NCBI GenBank assembly: GCA_947179485.1
Contig: OX359249.1
Coordinates: 9,610,001 to 9,674,000 of the forward strand
Reading direction: 5' to 3'
DNA: 64,000 nucleotides
From: Allacma fusca
Lineage: Eukaryota; Arthropoda; Collembola; Symphypleona; Sminthuridae
The notes under the pieces were generated by a model that was not told where the DNA came from, searched no databases, and saw only the letters and a program-made list of their open reading frames with translations. Below are positions 1 through 12,430 of this stretch, one piece after another (the first letter of the stretch is position 1; each line of letters opens with the position of its first letter). The position numbers were made by a program, and so were the translations under genes.

Positions 1-867
1 CATCGACGGAACCTTCCAAGTGAACTGTATTACAAATTGCAAAATGTTAATTAGTACAAGGTCTTCTTAAAGTATCTTGAGAAAATATCTATTTAGATCA
101 GTCAGCTGACCTTCCACAGTGGAACCTTCGTTTGGATTATTGTACTTGGAAACTCCAGGGTCAATATATATCTTCTTTCTGAGTATCCCTCCATTCTGGT
201 TTTTCGTCAGATCTTCATCTTTCCAATACAAAAGTTCGATCTGAGGTAAAAAATGTACGCTCACTGATTTACGTGTCCAATGCCAAAATAAAAATTAAGG
301 GCGATTCGACCTACTACCAAACGAGTAATAAAATACCTCAAAATACAATGTCGAATTGGCAGGAATATTCCCATGAGCTTTACTTCCATATGCATATTCC
401 GGGTGGCAGATAAGTAATGATCTCTCCCCTTTTTTCATGGTCAGAACCCCTTCTTCCCATCCCAGAATAACGGAGCCTTCACGCACACACACACACACAC
501 AAACACAATTAGATATTTGTAAAGAACAAGACAACATGCAAACATCCCAAACAAAATACACGATCACAAATAAGTACAATACAATATTACCGTTTCCTAA
601 GGTGAACTTAAATGCTTCATTCCGCTTGTCCGACCTGTCGAACTCAGTTCCATCCGACAATCTCCCAATGTAATGAACAAAAACTTCCGCCGACTCCGAC
701 GGGGTCTCGTCGCTTCCCCCAGGGGTAATAATCTCCTTCCATAACTTCTTATTCTGAGCCTTAGAGACGTCCACAGAGTTGGGCTTCGGTGTGTAGTCTA
801 TCAATACCGAATCCTCCTCCCGGTTGCTGGCACTAACATCAACGTCCATAGCGCCGGTACTATCCAT
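1..867 (-). CDS. FKBP59: FKBP52/59-type peptidyl-prolyl isomerase, 5' part
   Basis: Peptidyl-prolyl cis-trans isomerase of the large immunophilin class (FKBP4/FKBP5, Drosophila FKBP59), an Hsp90 co-chaperone of the cytosol. My exon model is 867-591, 476-337, 240-111 and 24-1, continuing off the left edge; every junction is GT-AG and keeps frame. ATG 867 is chosen because it is the first ATG of the open frame and sits in a good context (gaaATGG). After an acidic leader the first FK domain runs from about residue 45 to 140. FKBP12-like pocket residues are present: VHYIG, EFDRS, the SVILGW triad, EYAYG, NIP and YFE. Exons 3 and 4 (LYWKDEDLT, NPNEGSTVE, VHLEGSVD) begin the second FK domain as in vertebrate FKBP52. 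The TPR region should lie outside the window. The family call is firm; the choice among FKBP4/5 paralogues is not. Confidence 0.9.
482..502. repeat. (CA)n microsatellite at FKBP intron 1 acceptor
   Basis: A short CA run on the plus strand. Read on the gene strand it is a GT run that directly abuts the 3' splice site of FKBP intron 1 (acceptor at 477), so it replaces the usual pyrimidine tract of a 114-bp intron. Confidence 0.85.
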
Positions 868-897
868 TTCCAATAATTTCAATCCCTATTTCCTCCA

Positions 898-1990
898 CAA
901 CCAACAACCACCAACTATCAATCATTACCATTTCAACGAATCATACATTACAAATCCAACACAAAATCAACAATTCCGAAACATTTTTTTTACCACACGT
1001 ACAACTGTCCCATCATTTAATTACTATTTACACAAGTCTCACACCAAATTACAAAAACTACATATCTTTTGCCGGTAGTTTCATCTCAGCTCTATTTTTC
1101 CTATTATTAATTTTTGTCTCAGATTTTAATCTCCTCCATCTCATATACCCAATCCATAGCTAATTAATTACCAATCAATCAATCAAAACAAACCGACAAT
1201 TACGTCACTTATCCGGGGAGTTATCAAGAAACAATAAATGAAATTCATTTCAACAAAAATAACCAGAATAATGTAAATGAACAAAATAGAGATAAATTAC
1301 CAATTCAAAAGTCACTGATACTTGAAAGACGGGAAGTTTGTAAAAACTGGGTTTTCCTGTCGTTTAATAGTATAAACTGAATTGGTTCAAGAGAGTCAAG
1401 TCCCCACTTCTTTATTTTAAAATGTCACAATTGACTGTTTAAATGCGGAACGGGCTCGTTCGTATTTGGTATTATGGGCTGTGTATCTGCTGTCTGTCTG
1501 TGTTAGAAATATATGCTGTTTCATGGACAAGACTTGTGGAGATTGTAAAAAACACTGAACCAATGCCAAGATGCACATTTGCCGTATACCGTGTAAACAC
1601 ATACAAGCTCGAGCACTCAAGTGTTCCGGAAAGTTCCCATAGAGAACACGAATAATAAAATTATTTTTCTCTCACACTCCAACAATCTCACCGTTTCTAT
1701 GGTTAATCGTCCCCAAGTTGTTTTTTCACCTTTTACAAAGGCGGACTCGTCTGTGAATCACACAATGATATCTGCAATTCCATGGATCTTCTCCCTATAC
1801 AGTCCTCACTGTCGATATGGACCCTTCTAATAAAGTAGCCAAATTTCATACCCGGGTATTTTTCCTCGTGTATAGAGAGAGTAGAGAACGCCGTCGGTGA
1901 AGATGCAAAATGGACTATTTTAGTACAGTCTCTCACTACATGCAAAATAAACTGAGGACATCCGAAATTAATAGCAAAGTGATCTAATTA
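898..1990. other. Spacer upstream of FKBP, no gene seen
   Basis: AT-rich flank of the FKBP gene, presumably with its promoter and 5' UTR. I see only short frames with no family likeness and no splice-consistent exon chain. Confidence 0.6.
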
Positions 1991-2620
1991 TTGCTGTTTC
2001 ACTAAATGCAAAATGGGTTAAATGCATTTTGTGATCAAACACAGAGATTTATATGCAGTTTCACGAAATGCAAAATGGGCTAAATGCATTTTTAAAAAAA
2101 CAAAGTGATCTGCCTCCAGTTTCACAACAGACAAAACGTGTCAAATGCGTTTTTGAAATGTAAAGTGATCTATATGCAAAATGAGCTAAATGCATTTTTA
2201 CAATGCAAAGTGATGTATGTGTACATGCAGTTTCATTAAATGCAGAATGGGTTAAATGCATTTTATCATCAAATACAAAGGGATCTAGTTGCAGTTTCAC
2301 AAATGCAAAATGGGCTAAATGCATTTTTGCAATGCAAAGTGATGTATGTGTACATTCAGTTTCATTAAATGCAGAATGGGTTAAATGTATTTTATGATCA
2401 AATACAACGTGATCTAGTTGCTGTTTCATAAATGCAAAATGGGCTAAATGCATTTTTGCAATGCAAAGTGGTGTAAGTGTATATTCTATAGATATGCATT
2501 TTCACTAAATAAAAAAAGGGCTAAATACATTTTGTTATCAAAAGAAAGTAAACTAGTTGCAGTTTGCAGTATCACAAAATGTAACGTGGATTTAAATGCA
2601 AACTGCATACATTTCATTTT
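1908..2620. repeat. Tandem repeat of ~62-bp units with two-unit period
   Basis: Degenerate tandem array. Each unit contains AAATGCAAAATGGGCTAAA, then TGCATTTTT, then AAAGTGATCTA, then TGCAGTTTCAC. Unit length is about 60-65 bp. In the centre (about 2165-2460) alternate units resemble each other more than neighbours do, giving a period near 127 bp. Units decay toward both edges. The minus strand stays open for about 130 codons across the array with a repeated peptide (HLAHFAF, HLTHSAFNE), but there is no plausible start or splice context, so I regard it as a minisatellite, not a gene. Confidence 0.85.
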
Positions 2621-3555
2621 GCACTTACTGAGGGAGGCTTGCACTGTTCATTCTGAGAAAAGTCAAGGATTTACAGTACAATCAGATATCTTACCCAAGG
2701 CATAAAATACACGAATGTACAAACACGGAGGAAAGAAGAGAAGGGGTGAAAGTGTCAATTTCAATTTGCTTTCCACCGACCTGCATGGAATGGAGAGTTA
2801 TTGAAAATGTGAGTAGAATATGCTTGCAGTGTTCTCTCACTATAAGAGATGCCCTTTTATAAAGTATATCCTGTAAAATGTAGATATAAGAGAAATTAAT
2901 TTTTCGCATCGTATGACAGTACTATCATTTTTTTTACTTTTACTTTTAAGGCTGCTCTGACAGAGAGAGCGCACTGTATACTGGAAGCTGCTGATACTGA
3001 TATGAGAAGCTAATACGCCGACACGAGATGAAACGGCGCGTGTCGGGAGTGTGTAGTGGCCTGAAATTTCTGGAAGTTTCTACATACTCTTGCTGGAAGA
3101 GAACCCCTATGAGAAGCAAAATTTGACTCTCATAATGGCCTGCTCTTATACCAGGAGATACAAATTACAATAGACGACAGTCAGTGGAATTATATTTACG
3201 CCTACATGTATTTAGAGCAGAGGCTCATATAAGGGCCTTTTATAGGGACTATATGTATATCTACTGGAAGAAGAAGAACAACAACAAACCCGAATAAAAT
3301 ATTTCCTTGGGAGCAAGAGGTAAATCGTAAACCAGCGTGCCTAAAATATGAGGAAACTCATAGGTGGGAAAGTGAGATGAAGGAATTAGCGGGCTAGGGA
3401 TGAGATAAAAATAGAAAGCAATAAAATATATTACGTTTTATTATAGGTCCGAAAAAAGGAAACAAAAAAGAAATGGGGACAAAATCAGGGGAGAGAAGGA
3501 TTTAAAGCAATTACAAAATATTAGTAATTAGTTTTAAGTTGGAAAATAGGAATAA
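2621..3555. other. Spacer, no gene seen
   Basis: AT-rich sequence between two tandem arrays. There is no convincing frame, RNA gene or transposon end. Confidence 0.5.
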
Positions 3556-3589
3556 GCAGCGTACTTGCCGGAGTATATAGGGAAAAATC

Positions 3590-3836
3590 AGCAAACAAAA
3601 TTAGGAACAATAAAAATGCAAACACAATTTGTAACAACAAAAATACAAACAAATTTAGGAGCAAGAAAAATACAAACAAAATTAGGAACAACAAAAATAC
3701 AAATAAAATTAGGAACAACAAAGATACAAATAAAATTAGGAACAACAAAGATACAAATAAAATTAGGGACAACAAAAATACAAGCAGAATTTGGAACAAA
3801 AATACAAATAAAATTAGGAACAATCAAAAACAGCAG
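3590..3836. repeat. 27-bp tandem repeat (AATTAGGAACAACAAAAATA)
   Basis: About nine imperfect copies of a 27-bp unit around AATTAGGAACAACAAAAATA followed by CAAATAA. Because the unit is a multiple of three with few stops, both strands stay open (a KIQIKLGTT-type nonapeptide on plus; an FICIFVVPN-type one on minus). No start context, splice sites or family likeness is seen, so it is called a minisatellite. Confidence 0.85.
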
Positions 3837-3839
3837 ATC

Positions 3840-6800
3840 AGTTATATATTGACCAAAAATTGCAAACAATAAAAATCATACATTAAAATAATGAACTTCC
3901 AATCCGAAAATAAAATATGCTATAACGGGCGGATAAGATGTAATATGTAGTAATTGTCATACATATGTATCTGCATTTACTCCATGGCCATGGAATGAAA
4001 TCAAATAAGATTTGGAGAGTATCTAAATATCTCAACCCTTACTGAAAGTTACGACTTGTTTGATATGCTTTCGTGCCGTGTGGTTCCATATACGTTAAAC
4101 TTAATCAGCTCTTATTGTTAGCTCCGTATTTAATGTGAGGCCATAAAGTACTACTAAAATTATTGTTAAATGGTACTCACAATGTTAAAACAAGTATTTT
4201 ACTGTTATGTGAGTGAATGTCCATTGCTCCTGGTTTGATGACTGACTATACATCCATCGGAGTGGAACTTATCCCCAAATTTGCCTCATCCTATCTATAT
4301 ACAGGGTTAGCAATAAAGACAATGTAAAAAGAGAGACATGGGAAGGAGAAAAAACCTTGATGCAGTCATGTCCCTGCGGATGATTTGCTTTAGAAAGGGC
4401 ATTTACTTTAGATAGTTTTTGGATAGTATGTGGTAGTCGAGACGGGCTGATTTAGGCGGAAGGACTAGCTAGTATCTATCGCTTGCATGCGAAAATGAAA
4501 ATTGTCAGTTGATTCAATCCAATTATTGCTTTGGGTGGAGTCCTAATTCCTAATATGGGATAAATCTAAATTCTTGTATATAGATATCCTATCCTACAGG
4601 ATCTTTTATATTTGGAGATTTCCAGGTAATATAGCCTCGCATGTTCCCTATAAATTTTATCCCGGCACAGCAAGCCGTCTGAATTTAGCACATGCATGTG
4701 GTTTCCCGGAGTTATGTCCGCGAAAGGTGTTATGTAAACAGGAGTTTCCGCCTTCCTACCTCATCACATCACCCACAGTCTTCCATGTGTATCATTCTAG
4801 TCGGGAATTAGTTTCAAACACAAGTCTACACAGCTCGGGCCTCATTATGCAGATGAGACGGAAGGAACTAATGTTACTTCAGTAAGATCTGGGGTATGTT
4901 CCCTTTGAAAATTGAGCACTACGCCCTTTGTACCAAAAACGAGATGGTAACGAAGTACTATTACATTCCGCATCCGTATTGGTAATATTTTGCTCGGATC
5001 TAATGTAAAATAATAATTAATAAATTCCCAATAATTAGAAGTTACCTAAACTAAGAAGTAATTATTTATGAGGAGATTTCTTCTGTTTATTTCTGCTACA
5101 AACATTACAAACCCCTATAAATACAGTTACCCTAATAAATATATCTATAAGTGCTCTTACAACTTGTAAGACTTACAAGACTCTTCTGGTGAGAGAGCCC
5201 AGTAGCGCTTTAATCACTCAATCTCAGCTACAGGAATTCGAAATAAGCTCTTTTTCTTGGATATTTATTTTTATAGAAAGATACTTGATTGGGATGGATT
5301 ATCTTGAGAATGGACCTGGTATGAGTAATATTCCAGGAAACAAAATCTCCTTAAAGCCCACTTAGCAAGGATGTTGTGTCCCTGTATCAATAATAATAAT
5401 TATAATTTGTGTTAATAGATACATATAGATACTTGATGGATGGAGATCCTGTAATTTATTCTCAATGGATCACAGTCAGGTACAAGGACTATGTATGTAT
5501 CCATATAAATAGATACAGTCATACAGTTCCAGGAAAGTACGACATAGGAACAATCCAAACATTATGGTGTGTCTCTAGTTGAGTTTACAAAATTGTTAGA
5601 AAACATTTGTAAGTTTCTTTCTATTCTGACATGAGGCTGCCCGTATGATACCAATCTTGGAGTACTTTGAAAACATATGCCCTACCTTATCCACATAGAG
5701 AATTTATCCTCTTTCTTCAGACGAGAAAGCTCATGCTTGAATAATAGTGGTGGGTTAGATCGTAAATCTACGATGGAGGAGTCAGAGTTTACCACTATAT
5801 CTATTTATGTTCCATTTCTTTTTCCCCTGACTCTGTTATCATGATGATGGAACATCGAACGACGCAAGCTTCATATAAACTGAAACATTTGGGCAATTTC
5901 CTGCTCCATCATCTGTCCGTGGGTCCAGACTCCATTATAGTTTTAATCCGTTGTAGTCAGCCACTTGCCATGTTTCGTTCTGTCCCATCCCTCCATTCGT
6001 TCCCCTTATTTATATCTGAGGTCATTTCAAAATCCATACTGGCCCTGAACCCTCCTAGCCCCTTCCCATTCTGTGGCCAGTATTTGAGAGGGTGACCTGT
6101 AAAAATGTAATATACATTAAATTATAATTATTCGGACCTATTAATGACGGGTCGTAGTTCATGAATCAACGGTGTTCCCCTCATGACATTCTTTTCTCCA
6201 AGTCAAGACATGGGACACTATTCGGAGAAAGTGAAAGTCAGAAGCATTGTGGCTAAGATGTTGTTCAATACGGTCCTTGTGTCTGTCCGGTAGATTGCTG
6301 ATAGTTACAAAATACTCATTGGGGCTGTACGTAAAGGAAGCTCTCCTATAAATCGTGGTTAGAGCTGACAGCACAAAACCATCTCATTGGGGTGATCAGA
6401 AAACAATAAAACTGAGAGAGAGAGAGGAGAATGAATACAACACCAACCACTACCACCACAGGGGAGGCTTCCCAAGATTTATGCTCCAACAGCACGGATT
6501 TTGTGAGTTGGGTTTAATACAATTATATTCTGGTGCTTCTTGTGATTTACAATCGTTTCTCGGATAAAGTAAGTTGGTTTAATTAAATTGTGCTATTTGT
6601 GTCCAGCCCCTTCTTTTCGCGAAATCCTGGCGTACTGTAGATAATATGCACACGCAGTTGGATTTCGCACATAGTTTTTACACAATTTATGGGACTGTAT
6701 GTACAGTAGTCGATAGATATAGGAATGGAATGTAGAGGGAGAGAAAGCATAAATTTGGATGGCCAAGGAATCTTGATTAGGGTGGATTCGCTGGGCTTTG

Positions 6801-6840
6801 GTGACAGGTTGTTGGGATTTATGATTTTATAAGAGGCTTT
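3840..6840. other. 3-kb spacer, no gene seen
   Basis: Sequence between the 27-bp repeat and the TMIE gene. Only short unsupported frames occur (for example 4574-4885 and 5841-6095 on plus), with no recognisable motif. Confidence 0.5.
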
Positions 6841-6844
6841 TACT

Positions 6845-8961
6845 ATGTACACTGACAACTCCACGTTGTCAGTTTCAATATTGCGGTCGGGTCATCTCCA
6901 CGTAAGTTCATTTTTCTTTGTGGGCCCTTCCTTCCTGGGCTATCGCACTTTGCTCAATGTATATGGAAGCCAGGGATGGTCACAGAAATCAAGAATATAA
7001 GGATCAATTCGGTTACCCATCGGTACTCACTTTTCTTTTTCAACTGTCTTAGATCTCCCCAATTCCTCTTTGATAGCACGTAGAGGTAGGCTTGTTCAGT
7101 GGAGTTGTTGTGTATAGTGTGACATCTTCGAGTGAGTCTCTGTCTTGTTGATTTTTTGCGGGGGTTGTTATGTGTGTCTGTTAATTTATTGTTACAAGGG
7201 TTGCGGCCCGAACGGCCCATTTGGTTCAGAAAAGGATGTGACAGATGACTTTTTGGAGCAAGAAGTCAGCTACGGACTCCGACTATGGCATATTATATTC
7301 CTAGCCACGGGGACTGTACTATCTTTAGGTAACTTTTAAAATTGGATTAATTGTTAGAAAATATTCGTGAGTCAGTGTAACCCCATCTTTTGTGTCCGGA
7401 TTTTAATTTAGTAATTTTATTATGCTGCTGCATAAAATTTCGCATTCCGAGAACAAAGCAAGAAATTGAAGCAGATTACATTCGAAGAAAAATCTTGAGA
7501 AAGTTTCGGAGTCGCCTGAAAGCAATTCAAAATCAAGAGTTGGATGAAATGGATTTGAAGTGTGGTAAAGTTTTCCGATAAATTATCTATTTGTAGAAGA
7601 ACATGTATTGATGTCCCAAAATCTGTTGTGACTTTTGGAACCTGAAAGAATTGTTTTAATTTACTATTCTTTGAATATTAATTACTCTGCCCATCAGTGT
7701 TTTGCTAAAAGGATGATCTAGAAGCTTCACAACTTCTGTAGCTTAATAATGTACAGTTATAGTTGTTATTTGATAACTATTAATTGATTTCGCTTATTTT
7801 CCAGCGCTGGACAAGATACGTGCGGAATTCAAGTCTGACACAGAGAGCTTAGCTCAGTCTGAAGCAGGTTTCTCTGTGGGTACAATTAGTTCGTCAGTTT
7901 TAGCAGGGGAGAAAGGACACAACTCTTCTACATACCGACGAGCATCCCAGATTGCAAATGGTGATTACTAATATTACTGGAATATTTTTATGACTACGAC
8001 TAAATTACAACTGTGATTACGTATGATGGTAACGTACCATATTTGTATATGTAGGTTTAATGGTTAAGCTCAAATAAGGTCAGGTTCCTTTTTATTATGA
8101 ACCATGGTCATGTCACGAATTCCTCCCATGCTAGTCATACTTTCAGAATTTAAACCCGTTTGCTGTCTTACTTTCACAGAAATATCATTGGAGGACCTCC
8201 GGGCTCACTCAATGGGCGTAGCTGGAAGACTGTCTCTAGCCTTCTCAAAATTTTTCGGGCGCTCCAAAGTTGGCCAAACGCCATCAACCTCACAAACGAA
8301 AGCTCCTGAGAAACCCAAAGGTCCGCCACCAGCTCCTCCCTTACCTGCAAAATCCAAGAATGAAGCCCAGGAACAGAAACAAACGGCAACTACTGTTGAT
8401 GAAACCAAAAAGGTTCCCAAAAAACCAACGGAAAGTAAGAAGAAAGAGAAGAAAGAAGAAAAGCCCAGCAAAACTAAAGATAGCAATGATGCCAAAACAG
8501 TTGAGCAAAAGCCAGAAAGTAAATCCAAGGAACAACAGAAGCCTCCTCCAAAAGGAACCAAATCTGAAAAACAGGCGGACAACAACCCCAAAAAAAGCAA
8601 GTCAACTAAAGATACCATCCCCGTCGCTGTCGATGTTCCGCCAGAGGGTCCTCTTAAACAGGGAAAGGTCCCTGACAAGAACTGTCCTAAAGAGGCAGCC
8701 AAGCTGAAAAAAGAGCTTGAGAAGGAAAAGAAGCGGGCCAAAGAACAACTTGAGAAAGAGAAAAAAGAGCAGGCAAAACGCGAAAAGCTCGGAAGTGAGA
8801 AGGAGAAATCGGAAAAGACTAAGCAAGAGAAGGAAAAGGAAAAACTTGAGAAGCAGAAGAAGGAACGAGAGAAACAAGAGAAAGAAAAGCAAGAAAAAGA
8901 AGCCAAGAAACAGAAAGGAAAGCCTGAAAAGGAATCGAAGAAAGGGAAAGATGGCAAGTAA
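6845..8961 (+). CDS. TMIE: TMIE-like transmembrane protein with long lysine-rich tail
   Basis: Homologue of transmembrane inner ear protein, the small membrane subunit that couples TMC channels to force in hair cells and in C. elegans. Firm exons are 7199-7328, 7412-7564, 7805-7960 and 8180-8961 (1221 nt, 407 codons including the stop), all GT-AG and in frame. The diagnostic block spans the first junction: LRLWHIIF, a hydrophobic membrane segment, VILLCCCIKF, then RIPRTKQEIEADYIRRK, which lines up with MRLWQVV...[24 protein letters not shown] of vertebrate TMIE. After this cytosolic juxtamembrane helix come a Ser-rich linker, LRAHSMGVAG, a PPAPPLPAK proline patch, and about 200 residues of Lys/Glu/Gln (KEKE-like) sequence. 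Vertebrate TMIE also ends in a Lys cluster but is only about 150 aa. The first exon is uncertain. One frame-compatible option is ATG 6845 to donor 6902 (19 codons). The frame just before 7199 is itself hydrophobic (FCGGCYVCLLIYC) and could be a signal segment fed by an unseen upstream exon. Confidence 0.85.
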
Positions 8962-9055
8962 TAATTACTTTTAATTAATGGTTCTATGAATGTGATAGCG
9001 CTCTGGAAGACACCATCAGTCAGAATTGACAAACACATTGCAAATTCGAATTTGC

Positions 9056-9061
9056 AATAAA
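9056..9061 (+). terminator. AATAAA poly(A) signal of TMIE
   Basis: Canonical AATAAA 95 bp after the TMIE stop codon. Confidence 0.6.
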
Positions 9062-12000
9062 AACTGCATACGAAATAATTATCTCTGTGACATTGAAACA
9101 GTTGCAGTCGTCGATATCGGATACTAAACTTTTACGTGTTCACATTGCAATCAGGCATTGAAGTATAAAAACAATAATATGTTGTTTTTAAACAAACCTG
9201 TTATTAAATGCATCCAACCTATACAAATATAAATAATGAACATTAAAATTCGCGGAACTTAATTATGTATGGCTTTCATTTGTAGTTTAATTCCCTTTGA
9301 ATCAATGATTTAAAAAAAATTCTTCAATCAGATGTCAAAAATAATTTTACCCGTCTTTCGCATCAAATAAATGGTAGAATGTTCAATATCAATATTTATT
9401 GTCAAACAATTTACAAATAATCCTTGTCATTTTTCAAGGCACAAATCCAAATAACAAAGTTACATAGAGGATACTTTCGATGTTGCCCTTACGTGAATCA
9501 AGTCTGATTCTCATACTCCACAGATGATATACATACACATGTTAATTTCAAAAGAATATATTTGACCCTACATCAGCGAAATCTAAGAGATTCGCAAGGG
9601 TCCGACGATTTTTGTTCCCTATAAAAATGATCTCTTGTAGTAAGTAACTTTCTGAAGCATTGTGGAAGGAGATAGTTGGACGGTTGGACCGAGTAGATTG
9701 ATTCCTTACAACAAAAATTCCTGTGGTACAAGACAGGTTATATTGTCCTGCAACATTTTTAAAGTTCAGTCTCGGTTCGGGAAAATTGGACCTCATTGTG
9801 AATCATGTTATTGTAATGAATATGCTGGAATGTACGGATGCTAGGAAGTGTAATAATTATGTAATGTAAATGTAAGGTTACGGCACGGCTCTTGGAAATA
9901 CACACAATTCATAACAACCACGACACCTTTATTTACCCTGTCGCATGTTCCACAGATACCGGAACTGACAAAATGTTCTCTTATTATAACAAACTGTTAC
10001 TTTATAACAAAATGCCTTATTTTTTGACAATAATATATATATCTTCAAAGTAAAATCTTATAAAACTAAATACATGCTTATATAATCTCTTGAATGATAA
10101 TTTTTTGCGAGTCTTTTTTTGTTAATATTGGAGTACCTTTCATAACAAGTTTGTAATATTTGTAACAATAGCATAGCAGGTAAACATTCCATCTTCCATC
10201 ACTCAACTAAATATGGTTCCCATCACAGTAACATATACTAATGAATACTGCGCTGGCACTACTTGCAATCATTTCGTAGTGTGTAGTCAAAATAGTCAAA
10301 TTAATCTATATAGTACTAAATCCATGATCGTAGCTTCAGTCTCTAGTGCTTTTCATTAGAAAACGTGGAGGGTACAATTGTTGAACTTTAGTTTTGTCAC
10401 ATGTGAAGCTCCGAATTTCGTCCTTATGCGTATCTCAACTAGGTATAGATTGTAGAATGATTATTTCAATCCGTTAATATTTTAACAAGAAAATACCCAG
10501 TCCCAGTTCTAATCTTGTTATGATTCCTGATGCTTAAAAAGAACAAAAATTATCTGTAAAAACAGTAGTTTCATATCCATATAATATCCTAGGATTTTAC
10601 TTTGGTACCTTTGAAGGCTTTCCTCAAGTTAATCAGGTAGCGGAGAGGCTCTCCGGGAGATTTTTCTAACGTGAGCCAGGTTATGAGTTAAGTACGTATA
10701 AAATTACAGAGAGTTCTCGAGAACATTGAACTCCCAATTTCTTACAATCTAAACATTTTTAGAGTTTGGAATCCGTTAGACTTATTTTTAAACTAAAGTA
10801 ACAGCCAAGGGTAAAGTATTGTCATACTTGGAAATTCGCAAGACAAGAATGTCACTACGATCTAACACAATCAACACAACGATCCTATGGGATCTTATTT
10901 CCTAAAATAATCCATAACTACTAAGAAGTACATTAAGGAAAATCTAAAACACTCCCACAAAAACCTAAAACAAAAGTAATATTAATGTGATCCCTCCATG
11001 ACAGTATGATTGCATGTGGGGCACATTGCAATTAAGAAGAAATGGTGATCATATTCAGCTGTTTATTATCATAATGTATGTACCAAAATCCAAAATAACG
11101 CAGGTCTTTTGTAAATTTCTACTCTTCTATTATCTGGTTTAATATTCGAGAAAATCTCAGACAATGAATTACTAAAAATTCTAAAGTTTAGGCACTTACT
11201 GGTTTCACTCAAGTAAGTAATTCTACACTTATATTTATTGACTTATCGGCACATCATTACACGAAAATAGTTCTACCCTAAAACAATGAATACATAATTG
11301 AGCTTAAGCTGACATTATTGTTCCCAAATCCCAATCCTTAGGTTTCTTTTCAATCTCAAAATTTCAAGTTTCAGAATTGTGTCCCTAATAATGTGACACA
11401 CGTAATTATTATACGGATATGTTTAGAAGAAACGCTGAGTGCAGCATAAAAATTAAATGTCATGGACACAGGAACTACCCAATTAAATCGCCGAATATTG
11501 CATATATGTATGCATTTCTAAAAAATTTCCAAAAAATTTATCTCTCAATAATTTTTCGGCTTCGCTAATATTTTCCATTATTTTAAAAGACCCAAATATT
11601 TTGATGTAATAGTCAAATATTGCACAAACTGCAGCACCGAAGAAGTATCTGAAAAATAAATCTCTCCTATTACATATATTTGTCCACCTATACAGTGTCT
11701 ACTTTTACAGCTGCAAAACTTGAGCAAGTGACATTTGAAAAATGGAAAGGGAAAACAAGAAATATTTCCCTGCATGGAGTATAACAAAACAGATCTACAG
11801 GAAACACCCATAAACTACTAACTTACGATCAGATTTACGGAAGATCCATATTGGAATCATCATAAACACGACACTCAATTGTCGCTCTTTTAAAAAGATG
11901 ATACGATCAAGATATTTCAAAAAATAATTTACTCCTGCAACCACGTTAAAAGCAGAGTTTAAGTAAAAACAGTAACATCCTTTTACACATACTGATGATG

Positions 12001-12206
12001 TTCTCACCAGTACTATTGCACATGAATGAAACACTTGGAAGTGTCCTTTCGTCTTCTGTTCGCCATGCAAGAGATAGTCAAAACAACTTCCCTTAATATA
12101 TATCTATTCCAGCAGTTTTGAGTATATTTCATAAATTAGAATGTAAATGATGATCATCACTAACACCACGTTGGAATTTTTAGACTTCATCATTGAAGCA
12201 CACCTT
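9062..12206. other. 3.1-kb spacer between convergent TMIE and BCAT
   Basis: Very AT-rich sequence between two convergent gene ends. Short frames on both strands (for example 11578-11811 and 11795-12070 on minus) show no motif or splice chain. No transposon ends were recognised. Confidence 0.55.
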
Positions 12207-12212
12207 TTTATT
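12207..12212 (-). terminator. AATAAA poly(A) signal of BCAT
   Basis: TTTATT on plus, i.e. AATAAA on the gene strand, about 220 bp past the BCAT stop codon. Confidence 0.45.
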
Positions 12213-12430
12213 TTAACCCCCACTACGATTTTTGAGGACTTTCTCTCCTAAACATGGTCAACATGCTCAATTCAACTGTAACCATGTAAATATAACGCTA
12301 ACTAGTAAACCTAAACACATAGCCGTATTACAAAACTGTTTCCTACTCGTGAACCAACTATGATTGTAAACAGCTAACAAAAAACCATATATTATATATA
12401 GTTAATTCGAATTGAAAGGTCACTTAGCTC

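Noticed and set aside
8205-9038. 277-codon minus-strand frame opposite the last TMIE exon
   Set aside because: It is the mirror of the Lys/Glu-rich codons (Phe/Ser/Leu-rich) and has no independent support.
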